Below, one piece after another: positions 1-7,594 of a DNA stretch of 52,246 nt; position 1 is the first letter of the stretch; every line of letters begins with the position of its first letter. The position numbers and the translations under genes are program-made. Under the pieces are notes generated by a model, which saw only the letters and a program-made list of their open reading frames with translations, did not search any database and was not told the DNA's origin. Source of the stretch: Alphaproteobacteria bacterium (GTDB lineage Bacteria; Pseudomonadota; Alphaproteobacteria; RF32; CAG-239). Location: contig JAFSWL010000015.1 in the NCBI GenBank assembly GCA_017444525.1, positions 1 through 52,246 on the forward strand. The letters are read 5' to 3'.

Positions 1-361
1 CATCTCCGCTCGCGGTGTTATAATAGCCAAACGCCGAGGAATTGTCTCCGCTCGCGGTATTCCGGCTGCCAATCGCCGCACCACCTTGACTCGCGGTATT
101 CAGGCTGCCAAGCGCCGTTGTCCAACTATCGCTCGCGGTGCTCATTGCACCAAGTGCAATGCGGTCACCTTTAAGACAATTTATGACGTCGGTCAAAGAA
201 CTTGAAGATGTTAAATTCGAGCACCCCGTTGCTGCTTTTGCCTCCGGTGCCATAGCCACACCGAGGGCAAACAGCCCCACATTGATTAAAAAACATTTTT
301 TCAGCACGCTCCTATATTGGCGCGTTAACAACCCTATCCCCGTTTCAGATAATTTCAGCAT
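1..361 (-). CDS. YadA-like head-repeat surface adhesin, N-terminal part only
   Basis: The reading frame starts at ATG 361 on the minus strand (GGAG 8 nt upstream) and leaves the window at position 1. The first ~43 residues form a long basic-plus-hydrophobic signal sequence ending in APEAKA. After ~30 residues come repeats of about 14 residues with the cores ALGS-NTAS, AIGS-NTASGD and AFGY-NTASGD, the signature of trimeric autotransporter head repeats (YadA/Hep_Hag family), which build a surface beta-roll. The anchor domain lies outside the window, so the export type is inferred. A structured leader with a terminator-like hairpin sits just before the gene. Confidence 0.8.
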   Translation of the reverse strand, partial: MLKLSETGIGLLTRQYRSVLKKCFLINVGLFALGVAMAPEAKAATGCSNLTSSSSLTDVINCLKGDRIALGAMSTASDSWTTALGSLNTASQGGAAIGSRNTASGDNSSAFGYYNTASGD

Positions 362-388
362 AAAATACTCTCCATAATTGTTGAAGTT

Positions 389-421
389 AAAAAATAATGA
401 CCACCTTTCATACAGGCGGTC
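389..421 (-). terminator. terminator-like hairpin in the leader of the adhesin gene
   Basis: On the minus strand an 8-bp stem (414-421 with 399-406, one G-U pair) with a 7-nt loop is followed by a T-rich run (plus-strand A-tract about 389-395). It ends 28 nt before the adhesin start and just before its ribosome binding site, so it could act as an attenuator. It could also end an independent small RNA. Confidence 0.55.
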
Positions 422-545
422 GGAGAGTTCGAAAATCATAACATCTTAAATGACTCTTCCAGCCTTTGAAACCTTTTTCCAGAGATAAACAACGGTTTCT
501 GAACATACGCTGGAAGCTCCCCGACCATATTGCTATGAATCGGGG
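399..545 (-). promoter_or_regulatory. structured 5' leader of the adhesin gene
   Basis: Three strong stems follow each other on the minus strand: CCCCGA/TCGGGG (519-524 with 540-545), CTTCCAGC/GCTGGAAG (509-516 with 456-463) enclosing an inner AAACC/GGTTT stem, and the terminator-like hairpin at 399-421. The order (folded domains, terminator, ribosome binding site) is that of an attenuated leader. No known riboswitch class was recognised. Confidence 0.4.
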
Positions 546-556
546 ATATATTAACT

Positions 557-690
557 ATCGGCCACTATGCCAAACATGCGGCCGATAAATTCACGATGTT
601 ACATCCCTAACACCGAAGATGTTATTGAGCTTTCGACAGCCCTCTTGCGCCGATAAGGCACTCAGAATGCGAGTCCACGCATTCTTTTTT
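557..690 (+). terminator. hairpin 557-586 and rho-independent terminator 664-690
   Basis: AGAATGCG (664-671) and CGCATTCT (678-685) form a perfect 8-bp stem with a 6-nt loop followed by a T run to 690, a classical plus-strand terminator. No open reading frame lies upstream on this strand. A 7-bp hairpin ATCGGCC/GGCCGAT sits at 557-586. A small plus-strand RNA ending at 690 would explain both. The stretch 691-898 is AT-rich and I see no gene in it. Confidence 0.5.
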
Positions 691-898
691 ACGATAAATA
701 TTTTTTGGGGAGAAGGCAATAAATATTTTGTTTATGCACAATTAAAGAAAAGTGTTGTTTTTTTTAATAGAACATAACTTCTTGATTCACCGATATTTCG
801 AGCAGACACTTTAGCATAGTGAGAATAATCTATTTTGCCTGAAGGACAAAAACACCTGCAGCGTTGCCGGATACTTCGACTCTATCCTCAGTATGATG

Positions 899-940
899 TA
901 AAAAAACACGGAAAGAGATTAGTCTTCCCGTGTTTTTTTT
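899..940. terminator. bidirectional terminator
   Basis: An A-run plus CACGG pairs with CCGTG plus a T-run (907-911 with 928-932, extended by A:T pairs). It lies directly downstream of the minus-strand small-protein cluster and reads as a terminator on both strands. Confidence 0.7.
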
Positions 941-1217
941 ACTGTTTATCCAAATCAATAATGTGGGCATTAACCGCATGGAGCAGAATATATACAGTGT
1001 TCTTTTCTTTAAGGCTATCCCAAATCAGTGCCGGAACCTTAACTCGCTTTGTCATTTCTAGGTTAGAAATAAGGTATATGACATTGCGTTCGTCCATACC
1101 TAAATCAAACCAGAAATCAGCATTCTTCAGCGTTTCTTCCGGAAAATTACGTACCGCCGGTATGTTCATTTCATACAGGGCGGTACGGATGTCCTCAAGA
1201 TTCAGCTGTTTCATCAA
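939..1217 (-). CDS. acyl-carrier-protein-like small protein, active serine replaced by Glu
   Basis: A protein of 92 residues and the last of three tandem small genes; its start overlaps the end of the preceding gene by 23 nt, suggesting coupled translation. The segment DLGMDERNVIYLISNLE aligns by eye with the carrier-protein helix II motif DLGxDSLDxVELxxxLE, with Glu where the phosphopantetheine-bearing serine should be, and a helix near the end (NTVYILLHAVNAHI) matches ACP helix IV. If correct it keeps the four-helix fold but cannot be pantetheinylated. The family assignment is inference from short similarity. Confidence 0.55.
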   Translation of the reverse strand: MMKQLNLEDIRTALYEMNIPAVRNFPEETLKNADFWFDLGMDERNVIYLISNLEMTKRVKVPALIWDSLKEKNTVYILLHAVNAHIIDLDKQ

Positions 1218-1482
1218 TGTGCTGATTTATTGCGTCAAGCAGTGCCCCCACAGTGTTGTCTCGGGTTTTATTAAAAGTTTCCCAAGAAAAGTCGAGCCAC
1301 TGGTTGCGGCGCTCTAATTCAATAACTACATTGGCGACACGGATGTTGCCCATCTTGAGATCACGGCCGAAGTCGCAAGCCAACAAATCTTCGTCGGCGA
1401 GGTCGTTGAGATTGCCTACATAGTTTCCGTTGTTGACATAGACAATGGCTTGTCTCATGTCATTGATTGTAATTTTTTTCAT
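1195..1482 (-). CDS. acyl-carrier-protein-like small protein, active serine replaced by Asn
   Basis: A protein of 95 residues, the middle gene of the cluster. The carrier-type motif reads DLKMGNIRVANVVIELE, with GN replacing the DS of functional carrier proteins, followed by a C-terminal helix (NTVGALLDAINQHI) that strongly resembles its neighbour's. The two are clearly paralogues (shared NTV-LL-A-N-HI ending). The function is not known; a protein-interaction or regulatory role would fit a carrier fold without a prosthetic group. Confidence 0.55.
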   Translation of the reverse strand: MKKITINDMRQAIVYVNNGNYVGNLNDLADEDLLACDFGRDLKMGNIRVANVVIELERRNQWLDFSWETFNKTRDNTVGALLDAINQHIDETAES

Positions 1483-1584
1483 AATATATAAAATATATAA
1501 TTTTGTTCAGATTAAGCTTTCTTGAATCTTTTGTCAATGTGATTTTGTAAAAATATGGCAATAAATCCGTCTTGCCGAATTTTT

Positions 1585-1827
1585 TCAATCTTCTTCATTG
1601 AGATACTCCAGAATTTCTTCCACGGTCGCACAATAACAGGTTATTTCTATAAAGAAACCTTTCTGATTTGACGGTGGAATTTGAAGCCTGTCCAATAGGC
1701 CCAGCACATCACTGTCGCTTAGGCAAAAATCTTTCACTTGAGAAGCCATCAGCTCTTGATCACTCAAGCAATTAACCTCTTTTCGCATGCCGATTAAAGC
1801 ATTGCGGATTTCTTTTACTGTCTTCAT
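1585..1827 (-). CDS. acyl-carrier-protein-like small protein, active serine replaced by Asp
   Basis: A protein of 80 residues, first gene of the cluster, 102 nt upstream of the next. The motif DFCLSDSDVLGLLDRLQ aligns with DLGxDSLDxVELxxxLE if SD stands for DS; a one-residue shift would restore a serine, so loss is less certain than in the other two. The ending ATVEEILEYLNEE resembles ACP helix IV (TTVxxAIDYIN). All three are acidic and AT-rich. The intergenic 1483-1584 shows nothing else. Confidence 0.5.
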   Translation of the reverse strand: MKTVKEIRNALIGMRKEVNCLSDQELMASQVKDFCLSDSDVLGLLDRLQIPPSNQKGFFIEITCYCATVEEILEYLNEED

Positions 1828-2080
1828 AATAGCTTAATTATTGGTGAATATGCCAAATAATAGTCTCTGCGGCATATTATGTCAAGTAGTTAACTGTATA
1901 ATATTGTAAAATTCGTGCGTTTCGGTGAGTTTTGGCTTTTCCACAATACTGTAAATGTACGGTGTTAATTTTTTAAAATTTTTTTGCGTTTTTATAACAT
2001 ATTGAAAATAGAAAATATTTTCTAAAAATAGACAATAACTTGAAGAACAAATAAAGAACGGTTAAAAAATTACTAAAAAT

Positions 2081-2116
2081 TACCATTGAATCCCATAAAA
2101 TACCATGTTATACCAT
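2081..2116 (+). promoter_or_regulatory. MraZ-box array (operator of mraZ)
   Basis: Four hexamers TACCAT, TCCCAT, TACCAT, TACCAT start at 2081, 2091, 2101 and 2111, exactly 10 nt apart; a weaker TACTAA lies at 2071. On the other strand they read ATGGTA/ATGGGA, matching the TGGGN-type direct repeats with 10-nt period bound by the MraZ ring in enterobacteria. They end 34 nt before mraZ, consistent with autoregulation. The rest of 1828-2080 is AT-rich without a gene; a weak promoter TTGAAG (2040) with TAAAAA (2063) is possible. Confidence 0.8.
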
Positions 2117-2150
2117 TTAAACAGGGAACAATGGTAAAGGGAAGCTGAAA

Positions 2151-2618
2151 ATGCGGAAAGTCTTTCTGTTTATGGATACGATTTTCAATAAAGTGGACGC
2201 CAAAGGGCGCGTTTCGCTTCCGGCTGATTACCGCGCAATTGCCAAAGAATTATCAACAGAAATTGTTTGCTATCGCAGTCTGAACGCTCCTTGTATTGAG
2301 GGATGTTTGGAAGATTCGCTTGATAAATTGGCAACCGAAATTGAAAATTCCACCGATTTCTTTTCCGAAACTCAGGATAATTTAACAAATTTGATTTTTG
2401 GCGATGCCAGACGGTTTGTATTTGACAGCACCGGCCGGATTATGCTTACAGAAAAACTTTTGAAACATGCAGAAATTACAGATATGGCGGTATTTGTGGG
2501 AAAAGGACGCAAATTTCAAATTTGGAACCCGAAAAATTGGGAAAAGGAAGAAGCACGGATTCGCGCCGAAGTTATGCAGAAAAGACCAGTACTGAAAATG
2601 CAAAAGGAGCAGGAATAG
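2151..2618 (+). CDS. mraZ: transcriptional regulator MraZ
   Basis: A protein of 155 residues with two SpoVT/AbrB-like half-domains. The first carries NKVDAKGRVSLPADYR, the family's DxKGR signature; the second carries the degenerate copy DSTGRIMLTEKL. MraZ binds its own promoter as a ring and controls the dcw cluster. The start at 2151 has GGGAAG 8 nt upstream; the in-frame ATG at 2172 has no such site. The gene opens the mraZ-rsmH-ftsL-ftsI operon and overlaps a possible GTG start of rsmH at its stop codon. Confidence 0.93.
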   Translation: MRKVFLFMDTIFNKVDAKGRVSLPADYRAIAKELSTEIVCYRSLNAPCIEGCLEDSLDKLATEIENSTDFFSETQDNLTNLIFGDARRFVFDSTGRIMLTEKLLKHAEITDMAVFVGKGRKFQIWNPKNWEKEEARIRAEVMQKRPVLKMQKEQE

Positions 2619-2623
2619 TGGTT

Positions 2624-3532
2624 ATGCAGAGGCAGAAACATATTCCGGTTATGCTCAAAGAAGTATTAACATATTTACAGCCGAAAGACGGTGAAATATA
2701 CGTTGATGCTACATTTGGCAACGGTGGCTATACGCAAGCTATTTTAGAAGCTGCCGCTTGCAAGGTAATTGCAATTGACCGCGATCCGAATGTGCGAGTC
2801 AGGGCTAATGAGTTTAAGAATATGTACGATTCGCGTTTTGAATTTAGAACCGGCAAATTTGGTGATTTTGCCGAATTGATACCGGAGCGAATCGGCGGAG
2901 CGGTGTTTGATATCGGAGTTTCTTCAATGCAGTTGGATAATGCCGAGCGCGGTTTTTCATTTTTAAAGGAAGCTGAGCTTGATATGCGGATGTCTTGCGA
3001 GGGAGAAAGTGCCAAGGATATCGTTAATTTTTACGGTGAAAAAGAATTGGCAGATATCTTGTATCAGTATGGTGAAGAGCGCAAATCGCGGCAAATTGCG
3101 GCGCGAATCGTTGAATGCCGCCGCCACAAAAAAATTGAAACCACAACCGAATTAGCGGAGATTATTTATACGGTTATCCATAAGCATCCGGGAGAAATTG
3201 ATCCGGCGACTCGGACTTTTCAAGCTCTGCGAATCGCTGTAAATGATGAACTCGGCGAATTGGAACGCGGTTTGCGCGGAGCGGCAAACAGGCTTGTTTC
3301 CGGTGGTCGTTTGGTGGTGGTCAATTTTCATTCGCTCGAAGATCGAATCGTTAAGAATTATATGAAAGAAAACGGCGGTAAAAAAGTCCGCATTTCAAAA
3401 TATGCGCCGGAGCTGGCGCAAGATAACAGCGTGTTTAAAGAAGTATCAAAAGCAATAGCGCCGACGGCAGCCGAGTGTGCGAATAACCCGCGGGCCCGTT
3501 CGGCAAAATTGAGATATGCAATAAGGAGATAG
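2624..3532 (+). CDS. rsmH: 16S rRNA (cytosine(1402)-N4)-methyltransferase RsmH
   Basis: About 302 residues. It opens with KHIPVMLKEVLTYLQP and the SAM-binding motif VDATFGNGGYT, and has the family's VNFHSLEDRIVK and RSAKLR near the end. It N4-methylates C1402 of 16S rRNA with SAM. I chose ATG 2624; GTG 2618, which overlaps the mraZ stop and has GGAG 8 nt upstream, is an equally good start adding two residues. An open frame extends further upstream inside mraZ but lacks family similarity. Confidence 0.95.
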   Translation: MQRQKHIPVMLKEVLTYLQPKDGEIYVDATFGNGGYTQAILEAAACKVIAIDRDPNVRVRANEFKNMYDSRFEFRTGKFGDFAELIPERIGGAVFDIGVSSMQLDNAERGFSFLKEAELDMRMSCEGESAKDIVNFYGEKELADILYQYGEERKSRQIAARIVECRRHKKIETTTELAEIIYTVIHKHPGEIDPATRTFQALRIAVNDELGELERGLRGAANRLVSGGRLVVVNFHSLEDRIVKNYMKENGGKKVRISKYAPELAQDNSVFKEVSKAIAPTAAECANNPRARSAKLRYAIRR

Positions 3533-3538
3533 ACGACA

Positions 3539-3910
3539 ATGGGTGGAAGTATTAAAACGGCAATGGTAGCTTTATGGTTTACGGTAACGTTGGTGGTAGC
3601 GTTTGGTTCGTCTGTTTTGAAAAATAAGGTTCAAGGTCTTGAACGGCAATTGGCAAACATAAACAACAATATTCAGCGTGATATTGATGAAATTCACGTT
3701 TTGAAAGCCGAATGGAGCCATCATAATACTCCGGAGCGCTTACGTAAATTGGCTCAAGAACAATTATCTTTAGAAAATGCAAAACCTGAACAAATTATTA
3801 ACTATTCTGCATTACACTTCAATTATGAGGATGCTACCGATTCTAAATCGGTGCGGATGAATAAAAAAGATGTAACAACATTGGTTAAAGCAGAAGTTAA
3901 GAAGAATTAA
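3539..3910 (+). CDS. ftsL: cell division protein FtsL
   Basis: A 123-residue bitopic protein: a short N-terminus, one membrane segment (about residues 6-24), then a periplasmic coiled coil with EIHVLKAEWSHHNTPERLRKLA, the alphaproteobacterial FtsL signature. In the FtsQLB complex it relays divisome activation to FtsWI. A GGAG site precedes the start and ftsI follows after 1 nt. The C-terminus after about residue 95 is polar and not conserved to my eye. Confidence 0.88.
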   Translation: MGGSIKTAMVALWFTVTLVVAFGSSVLKNKVQGLERQLANINNNIQRDIDEIHVLKAEWSHHNTPERLRKLAQEQLSLENAKPEQIINYSALHFNYEDATDSKSVRMNKKDVTTLVKAEVKKN

Positions 3911-3911
3911 A

Positions 3912-5678
3912 ATGGGGTTTAACGTCGGTTTTTCAAAACGTAAAGAAGAGAAAGTTTATCTTCCGGGGCAGGAGATAAGGATTTCGCGCCGTGCCATTAC
4001 TTCCAAAAGTTATACCACCGAAAATGATAATGTTTTGACTTGCAGACAGCGTACGTTGTTTGCAATGTGTTGTTTTGCCGCAGTGTATCTGATTTTGTGC
4101 GCCCGCGTAACCTATGTGTGTTTAGGAAACGGTATCAATATTGATACGGCTTTGGTTGAAATGTCGGATGATGATGTAATTCGTCTTAAAAATACGGTTA
4201 AACGTGCCGATATAATGGATAGAAACGGAGAAATTATCGCAACCTCTTTGCCGACGGTAAATTTATATGCCAACACCAAGCAAATTCGTCATCAAGAAGA
4301 TGTTGCTGCGGTTTTAAGCGAAATTTTTCCCGATGATTCTTATGAATATTTTTTAAAACGCCTTAATCGCAAAGGGGCGTTCATATATTTGAAACGAAAT
4401 CTTTCACCGTCGCAGCAATCTCAAGTAAATAACCTTGGTATTCCAGGATTAGAATTTGAAAAATGCGAGAAACGCGTTTATCCGCATAAGAATCTATTTG
4501 CGCATGTTTTGGGTTCGACAGATGTCGATAACGCAGGAATCTCCGGTATCGAAAAATCAATGAACGATCGTTTGACCAATTCTACTAAACCTCTTTATCT
4601 TTCACTTGACTTAGGAATCCAGAATCAGATTCGTGATGAGTTGATTGCCGGAGTTAAGCAATTTAATGCTGCCGGCGGTGCTGCAATTCTGATGGATGTT
4701 AAAACCGGTCAAATTGTCGCTATGACCTCGGTGCCGGATTATGATCCGAATGAAAACAGTAAATTCGGCGAAAAGGAGATGTTTAACTTTGCCACTAAAG
4801 GCATTTATGAAGCTGGTTCCGTGTTTAAGGTGTTCAATACCGCACTCAGTCTTGAAAGCGGAAAGGTAAAACCGACGGACAGGTTTGATACATCTCATCC
4901 GATTAAAGTTCATCGTTTGAAAGTTACTGATCCGCATGGTTCGCACGGATTGCTTACTCCGGAAGATATATTGGTGGAATCGTCAAATATCGGTTCGACT
5001 CTGGAAATTATGCGAGTCGGTAAAAAATTCCAGCGTAAGTTTTTGCAGAGTATTAATATGGACAAGGCTTTAACCGAATTTGAGCTGCCGGAATTGGCAA
5101 AACCGTGGTTTTTACCGGAGAACAAGTGGGGAGAAACTTCAATGGTTACTATCAGCTATGGTTACGGAATTTCTTCGACTCCGCTTCATATTATTACGGC
5201 GTTTTCGGCGATCGTAAACGGTGGAATTTATCATCAGCCGACATTATTATATAATCATAAAAATAAAGGTAAACGTATTGTTTCCGAAAAGACATCCAAT
5301 TCGATGCGCACCATGCTGCGGGCAGTGGTAACACGAGGTACGGGAAGACGTGCCAATGTTGAGGGCTATCAGGTGATGGGGAAAACCGGAACGGCAGATA
5401 AGCTTGAAAATGGGCATTATAATCATAGCAAAAGTATTTCTTCATTTATTTCGGCATTTCCGCAGTCTAATCCGAAATATGCACTGCTAGTGGTGATTGA
5501 CGATCCTAAAGCCAGTAAAGAAACGTTTGGTTACACTACGGCGGGTTGGAATGCCGTGCCGATTACTAAAAATATCATTTCTGCAGTAGCACCGCAGCTG
5601 AATGTTAAAGCTGATTTTGATTTGGAAAAGCAAAAAAGCATTGTAGATGCGGCATATAAAGTAAAAAAACAGCCTTAA
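3912..5678 (+). CDS. ftsI: peptidoglycan transpeptidase FtsI (PBP3)
   Basis: A 588-residue class B penicillin-binding protein. One membrane segment (about 48-68) is followed by the pedestal domain (RADIMDRNGEIIATSLP) and the transpeptidase domain with SVFK (Ser303/Lys306), SSN (357-359) and KTGTA (491-495). It cross-links septal peptidoglycan. It ends the local dcw block: murE, murF, mraY and the rest do not follow, so this cluster is split in this genome. The spacer 5679-5853 is AT-rich and probably holds the pal promoter. Confidence 0.95.
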   Translation: MGFNVGFSKRKEEKVYLPGQEIRISRRAITSKSYTTENDNVLTCRQRTLFAMCCFAAVYLILCARVTYVCLGNGINIDTALVEMSDDDVIRLKNTVKRADIMDRNGEIIATSLPTVNLYANTKQIRHQEDVAAVLSEIFPDDSYEYFLKRLNRKGAFIYLKRNLSPSQQSQVNNLGIPGLEFEKCEKRVYPHKNLFAHVLGSTDVDNAGISGIEKSMNDRLTNSTKPLYLSLDLGIQNQIRDELIAGVKQFNAAGGAAILMDVKTGQIVAMTSVPDYDPNENSKFGEKEMFNFATKGIYEAGSVFKVFNTALSLESGKVKPTDRFDTSHPIKVHRLKVTDPHGSHGLLTPEDILVESSNIGSTLEIMRVGKKFQRKFLQSINMDKALTEFELPELAKPWFLPENKWGETSMVTISYGYGISSTPLHIITAFSAIVNGGIYHQPTLLYNHKNKGKRIVSEKTSNSMRTMLRAVVTRGTGRRANVEGYQVMGKTGTADKLENGHYNHSKSISSFISAFPQSNPKYALLVVIDDPKASKETFGYTTAGWNAVPITKNIISAVAPQLNVKADFDLEKQKSIVDAAYKVKKQP

Positions 5679-5853
5679 TAGAACTAAAATATATAAAAAT
5701 AATGCACAGTTTTTAACTTTATTGCTATTTTTTTATTTTTCTTGTTGAAAAATTTACGATTATTACTTAAGTTAACACTGTATTAGTTGTTATACAATTA
5801 AGTAAACAGTCGTAGCAATACGATAATATTAAAAACCATATGGAGAAAATAAA

Positions 5854-6318
5854 ATGAAAAAACTTTTAAGTTTGTTCGTAGCTCTTGTAGCTTTATCAGG
5901 TTGTTCTGTATTTGGTGCCGATGGCGGTTTGTTCAGCGGTGCTGATTGTGAATCCAGATTGGCTCGTTCTTTTGCAGAAAATACAACGGACACTGTATTC
6001 TTTGATACAGACAGCTCGGCTTTGTCTGCTGAAGCTCGCGCGGCTTTGGATACGCAGGCAGCTTGGTTGAAGAGCCATGACGATGTTAATGTAATCGTTC
6101 AAGGTTACTGCGATGAAAGAGGTACTCGTGAATACAACTTGGCATTGGGCGAACGCCGCGCTAACGCTGTAAAGGCTTACTTGGTATCTCAGGGTGTTGC
6201 TGAACACAGAATTTCTACGATTTCTTACGGTAAAGAAAGACCGGCAGTATTCGGCAGCAACGAAGCAGCTTGGGCTCAAAACCGTCGTGCCGTTACAGTT
6301 GTCAGCTCTGCTGAATAA
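5854..6318 (+). CDS. pal: peptidoglycan-associated lipoprotein Pal
   Basis: A 154-residue lipoprotein. The signal peptide ends in the lipobox LSGC (Cys17, followed by Ser, favouring outer-membrane sorting). The rest is an OmpA-like peptidoglycan-binding domain with VFFDTDSSALS, GYCDERGTREYN and GERRANAVKAYL. Pal anchors the outer membrane to peptidoglycan in the Tol-Pal system; tolQRA and tolB are not in this window. GGAG precedes the ATG. A strong terminator follows, so it may be transcribed alone. Confidence 0.95.
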   Translation: MKKLLSLFVALVALSGCSVFGADGGLFSGADCESRLARSFAENTTDTVFFDTDSSALSAEARAALDTQAAWLKSHDDVNVIVQGYCDERGTREYNLALGERRANAVKAYLVSQGVAEHRISTISYGKERPAVFGSNEAAWAQNRRAVTVVSSAE

Positions 6319-6343
6319 TACGACACTTAAGGTAATCCATTAA

Positions 6344-6375
6344 GAGGTGCAACTTATCAGGTTGCACCTTTTTCT
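6344..6375 (+). terminator. rho-independent terminator of pal
   Basis: AGGTGCAAC (6345-6353) pairs perfectly with GTTGCACCT (6361-6369), with a 7-nt loop and a T run. It separates pal from cpoB. Confidence 0.9.
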
Positions 6376-6574
6376 TTGTTAATTTAAGCTGGTAAAGATG
6401 GTTTACTTAAGTTATTCAGAAAGATTCCATTGATCAATTTTGTTATTTCTTATATACAGATGCAGATTAATAGGTCGAACATTCCGGATATTGTGCATAT
6501 TTCAGCTTGTGCTTGTAATATCGAAAAAAAATTATTATAAGTATTTCAGTGGCACTTTATTAATGAGGTTTGAA

Positions 6575-7594
6575 ATGAAGTTTACAAAATTATGTTTAAT
6601 CTGCTTGTGCGGCACTCTGATTGCAAATGTTGCTTCTGCCGCCGATTTGGCTCGTGAGGTTGAAACACTGCGTGAAGATGTAACGGTTTTACAACGTCAA
6701 TTATATCGTGAAAATGATAAAACATCTTCAGCTAACGGTGATGTTCAGGCTAAAATCAATGAGTATGACGAGGCTATTCGCAAATTGACGGGGCGTTTGG
6801 ATGAACTTGAGCATCAGATTAAGGAAAACGGTGAAAAACTAGAAAGATACAACAGAGATATGGAGGTTAGATTAAAAATTTTAGAAGGACAGCCGATACC
6901 TGATAATTTGGCGGCTCCTGTTCCTAGATTTCCGACAATTTATAATGCCCCTGTAGCTCAAGATGCAGCAGAATCCGTGGTCGGTGATAAAATTAAAGGG
7001 GAGGACTTAAATCCTCTTGAAAAAGAAGAAACAAAAGGGAAGAATATAGCAACGGAATCTAAATCGGCACCGATTGACGTAGCATCAAAATCGGTTGCGG
7101 CAACGGCTACAGCTATAGCTCCGAAACCTGCTCAGGCAACAGCAACAAAACAGAATGCGACTCCGGCAGTTTCTTCAGCCGAATCCAATAATCCGCAAAC
7201 AATGTATAACACCGCTAAGAGTGCTTATGATAGCGGTGCTTATGATAAGGCTGGAAAATTGTTTGAGGAGATTGTGGAACAGTATCCGAAGCATGCTTTG
7301 GCTAGTAGTGCACAATATTGGTTGGGTGAAGTTTATCTTAAAAAAGGTGAATACAATAAAGCTAAAGTTGCTTTTAAGGATGGTTTTGACGATTATAAAA
7401 ACGGTAACAAAGGTGCAGATAGTTTGTATCGCCTAGGCACAACGTTTGAATTGTTGGACGATAATCATCGTGCGTGTTTGGTTTTGGCAAGCTTTGATGA
7501 TGAATATCCTAATGCCAACAAAGAGTTAAAATCTAAGGTAAATGTTGAGAAAATCAAACTCAACTGCAAAGAGGTTTTGCACGGATATAAGTAA
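6575..7594 (+). CDS. cpoB: Tol-Pal system protein CpoB (YbgF)
   Basis: I placed the start at ATG 6575 (GAGG 6 nt upstream), giving 339 residues with a signal peptide ending in VASA. Residues about 25-90 are a coiled coil (YbgF trimerisation region), followed by a low-complexity Ala/Thr/Lys linker and a C-terminal TPR region (YNTAKSAYDSGAYDKAGKLF, YWLGEVYLKKGEYNKAKVAF). CpoB coordinates peptidoglycan synthesis with Tol-Pal constriction. Its place between pal and tilS is the usual alphaproteobacterial order. Confidence 0.9.
   Translation: MKFTKLCLICLCGTLIANVASAADLAREVETLREDVTVLQRQLYRENDKTSSANGDVQAKINEYDEAIRKLTGRLDELEHQIKENGEKLERYNRDMEVRLKILEGQPIPDNLAAPVPRFPTIYNAPVAQDAAESVVGDKIKGEDLNPLEKEETKGKNIATESKSAPIDVASKSVAATATAIAPKPAQATATKQNATPAVSSAESNNPQTMYNTAKSAYDSGAYDKAGKLFEEIVEQYPKHALASSAQYWLGEVYLKKGEYNKAKVAFKDGFDDYKNGNKGADSLYRLGTTFELLDDNHRACLVLASFDDEYPNANKELKSKVNVEKIKLNCKEVLHGYK

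Noticed and set aside
1..130. CRISPR-like repeats with CTCGCGGT
   Set aside because: The spacing follows the 14-residue adhesin repeat and the units translate as NTASGD motifs.
835..1317. Plus-strand frame of 160 codons
   Set aside because: It is antisense to two better small genes and starts before a terminator.
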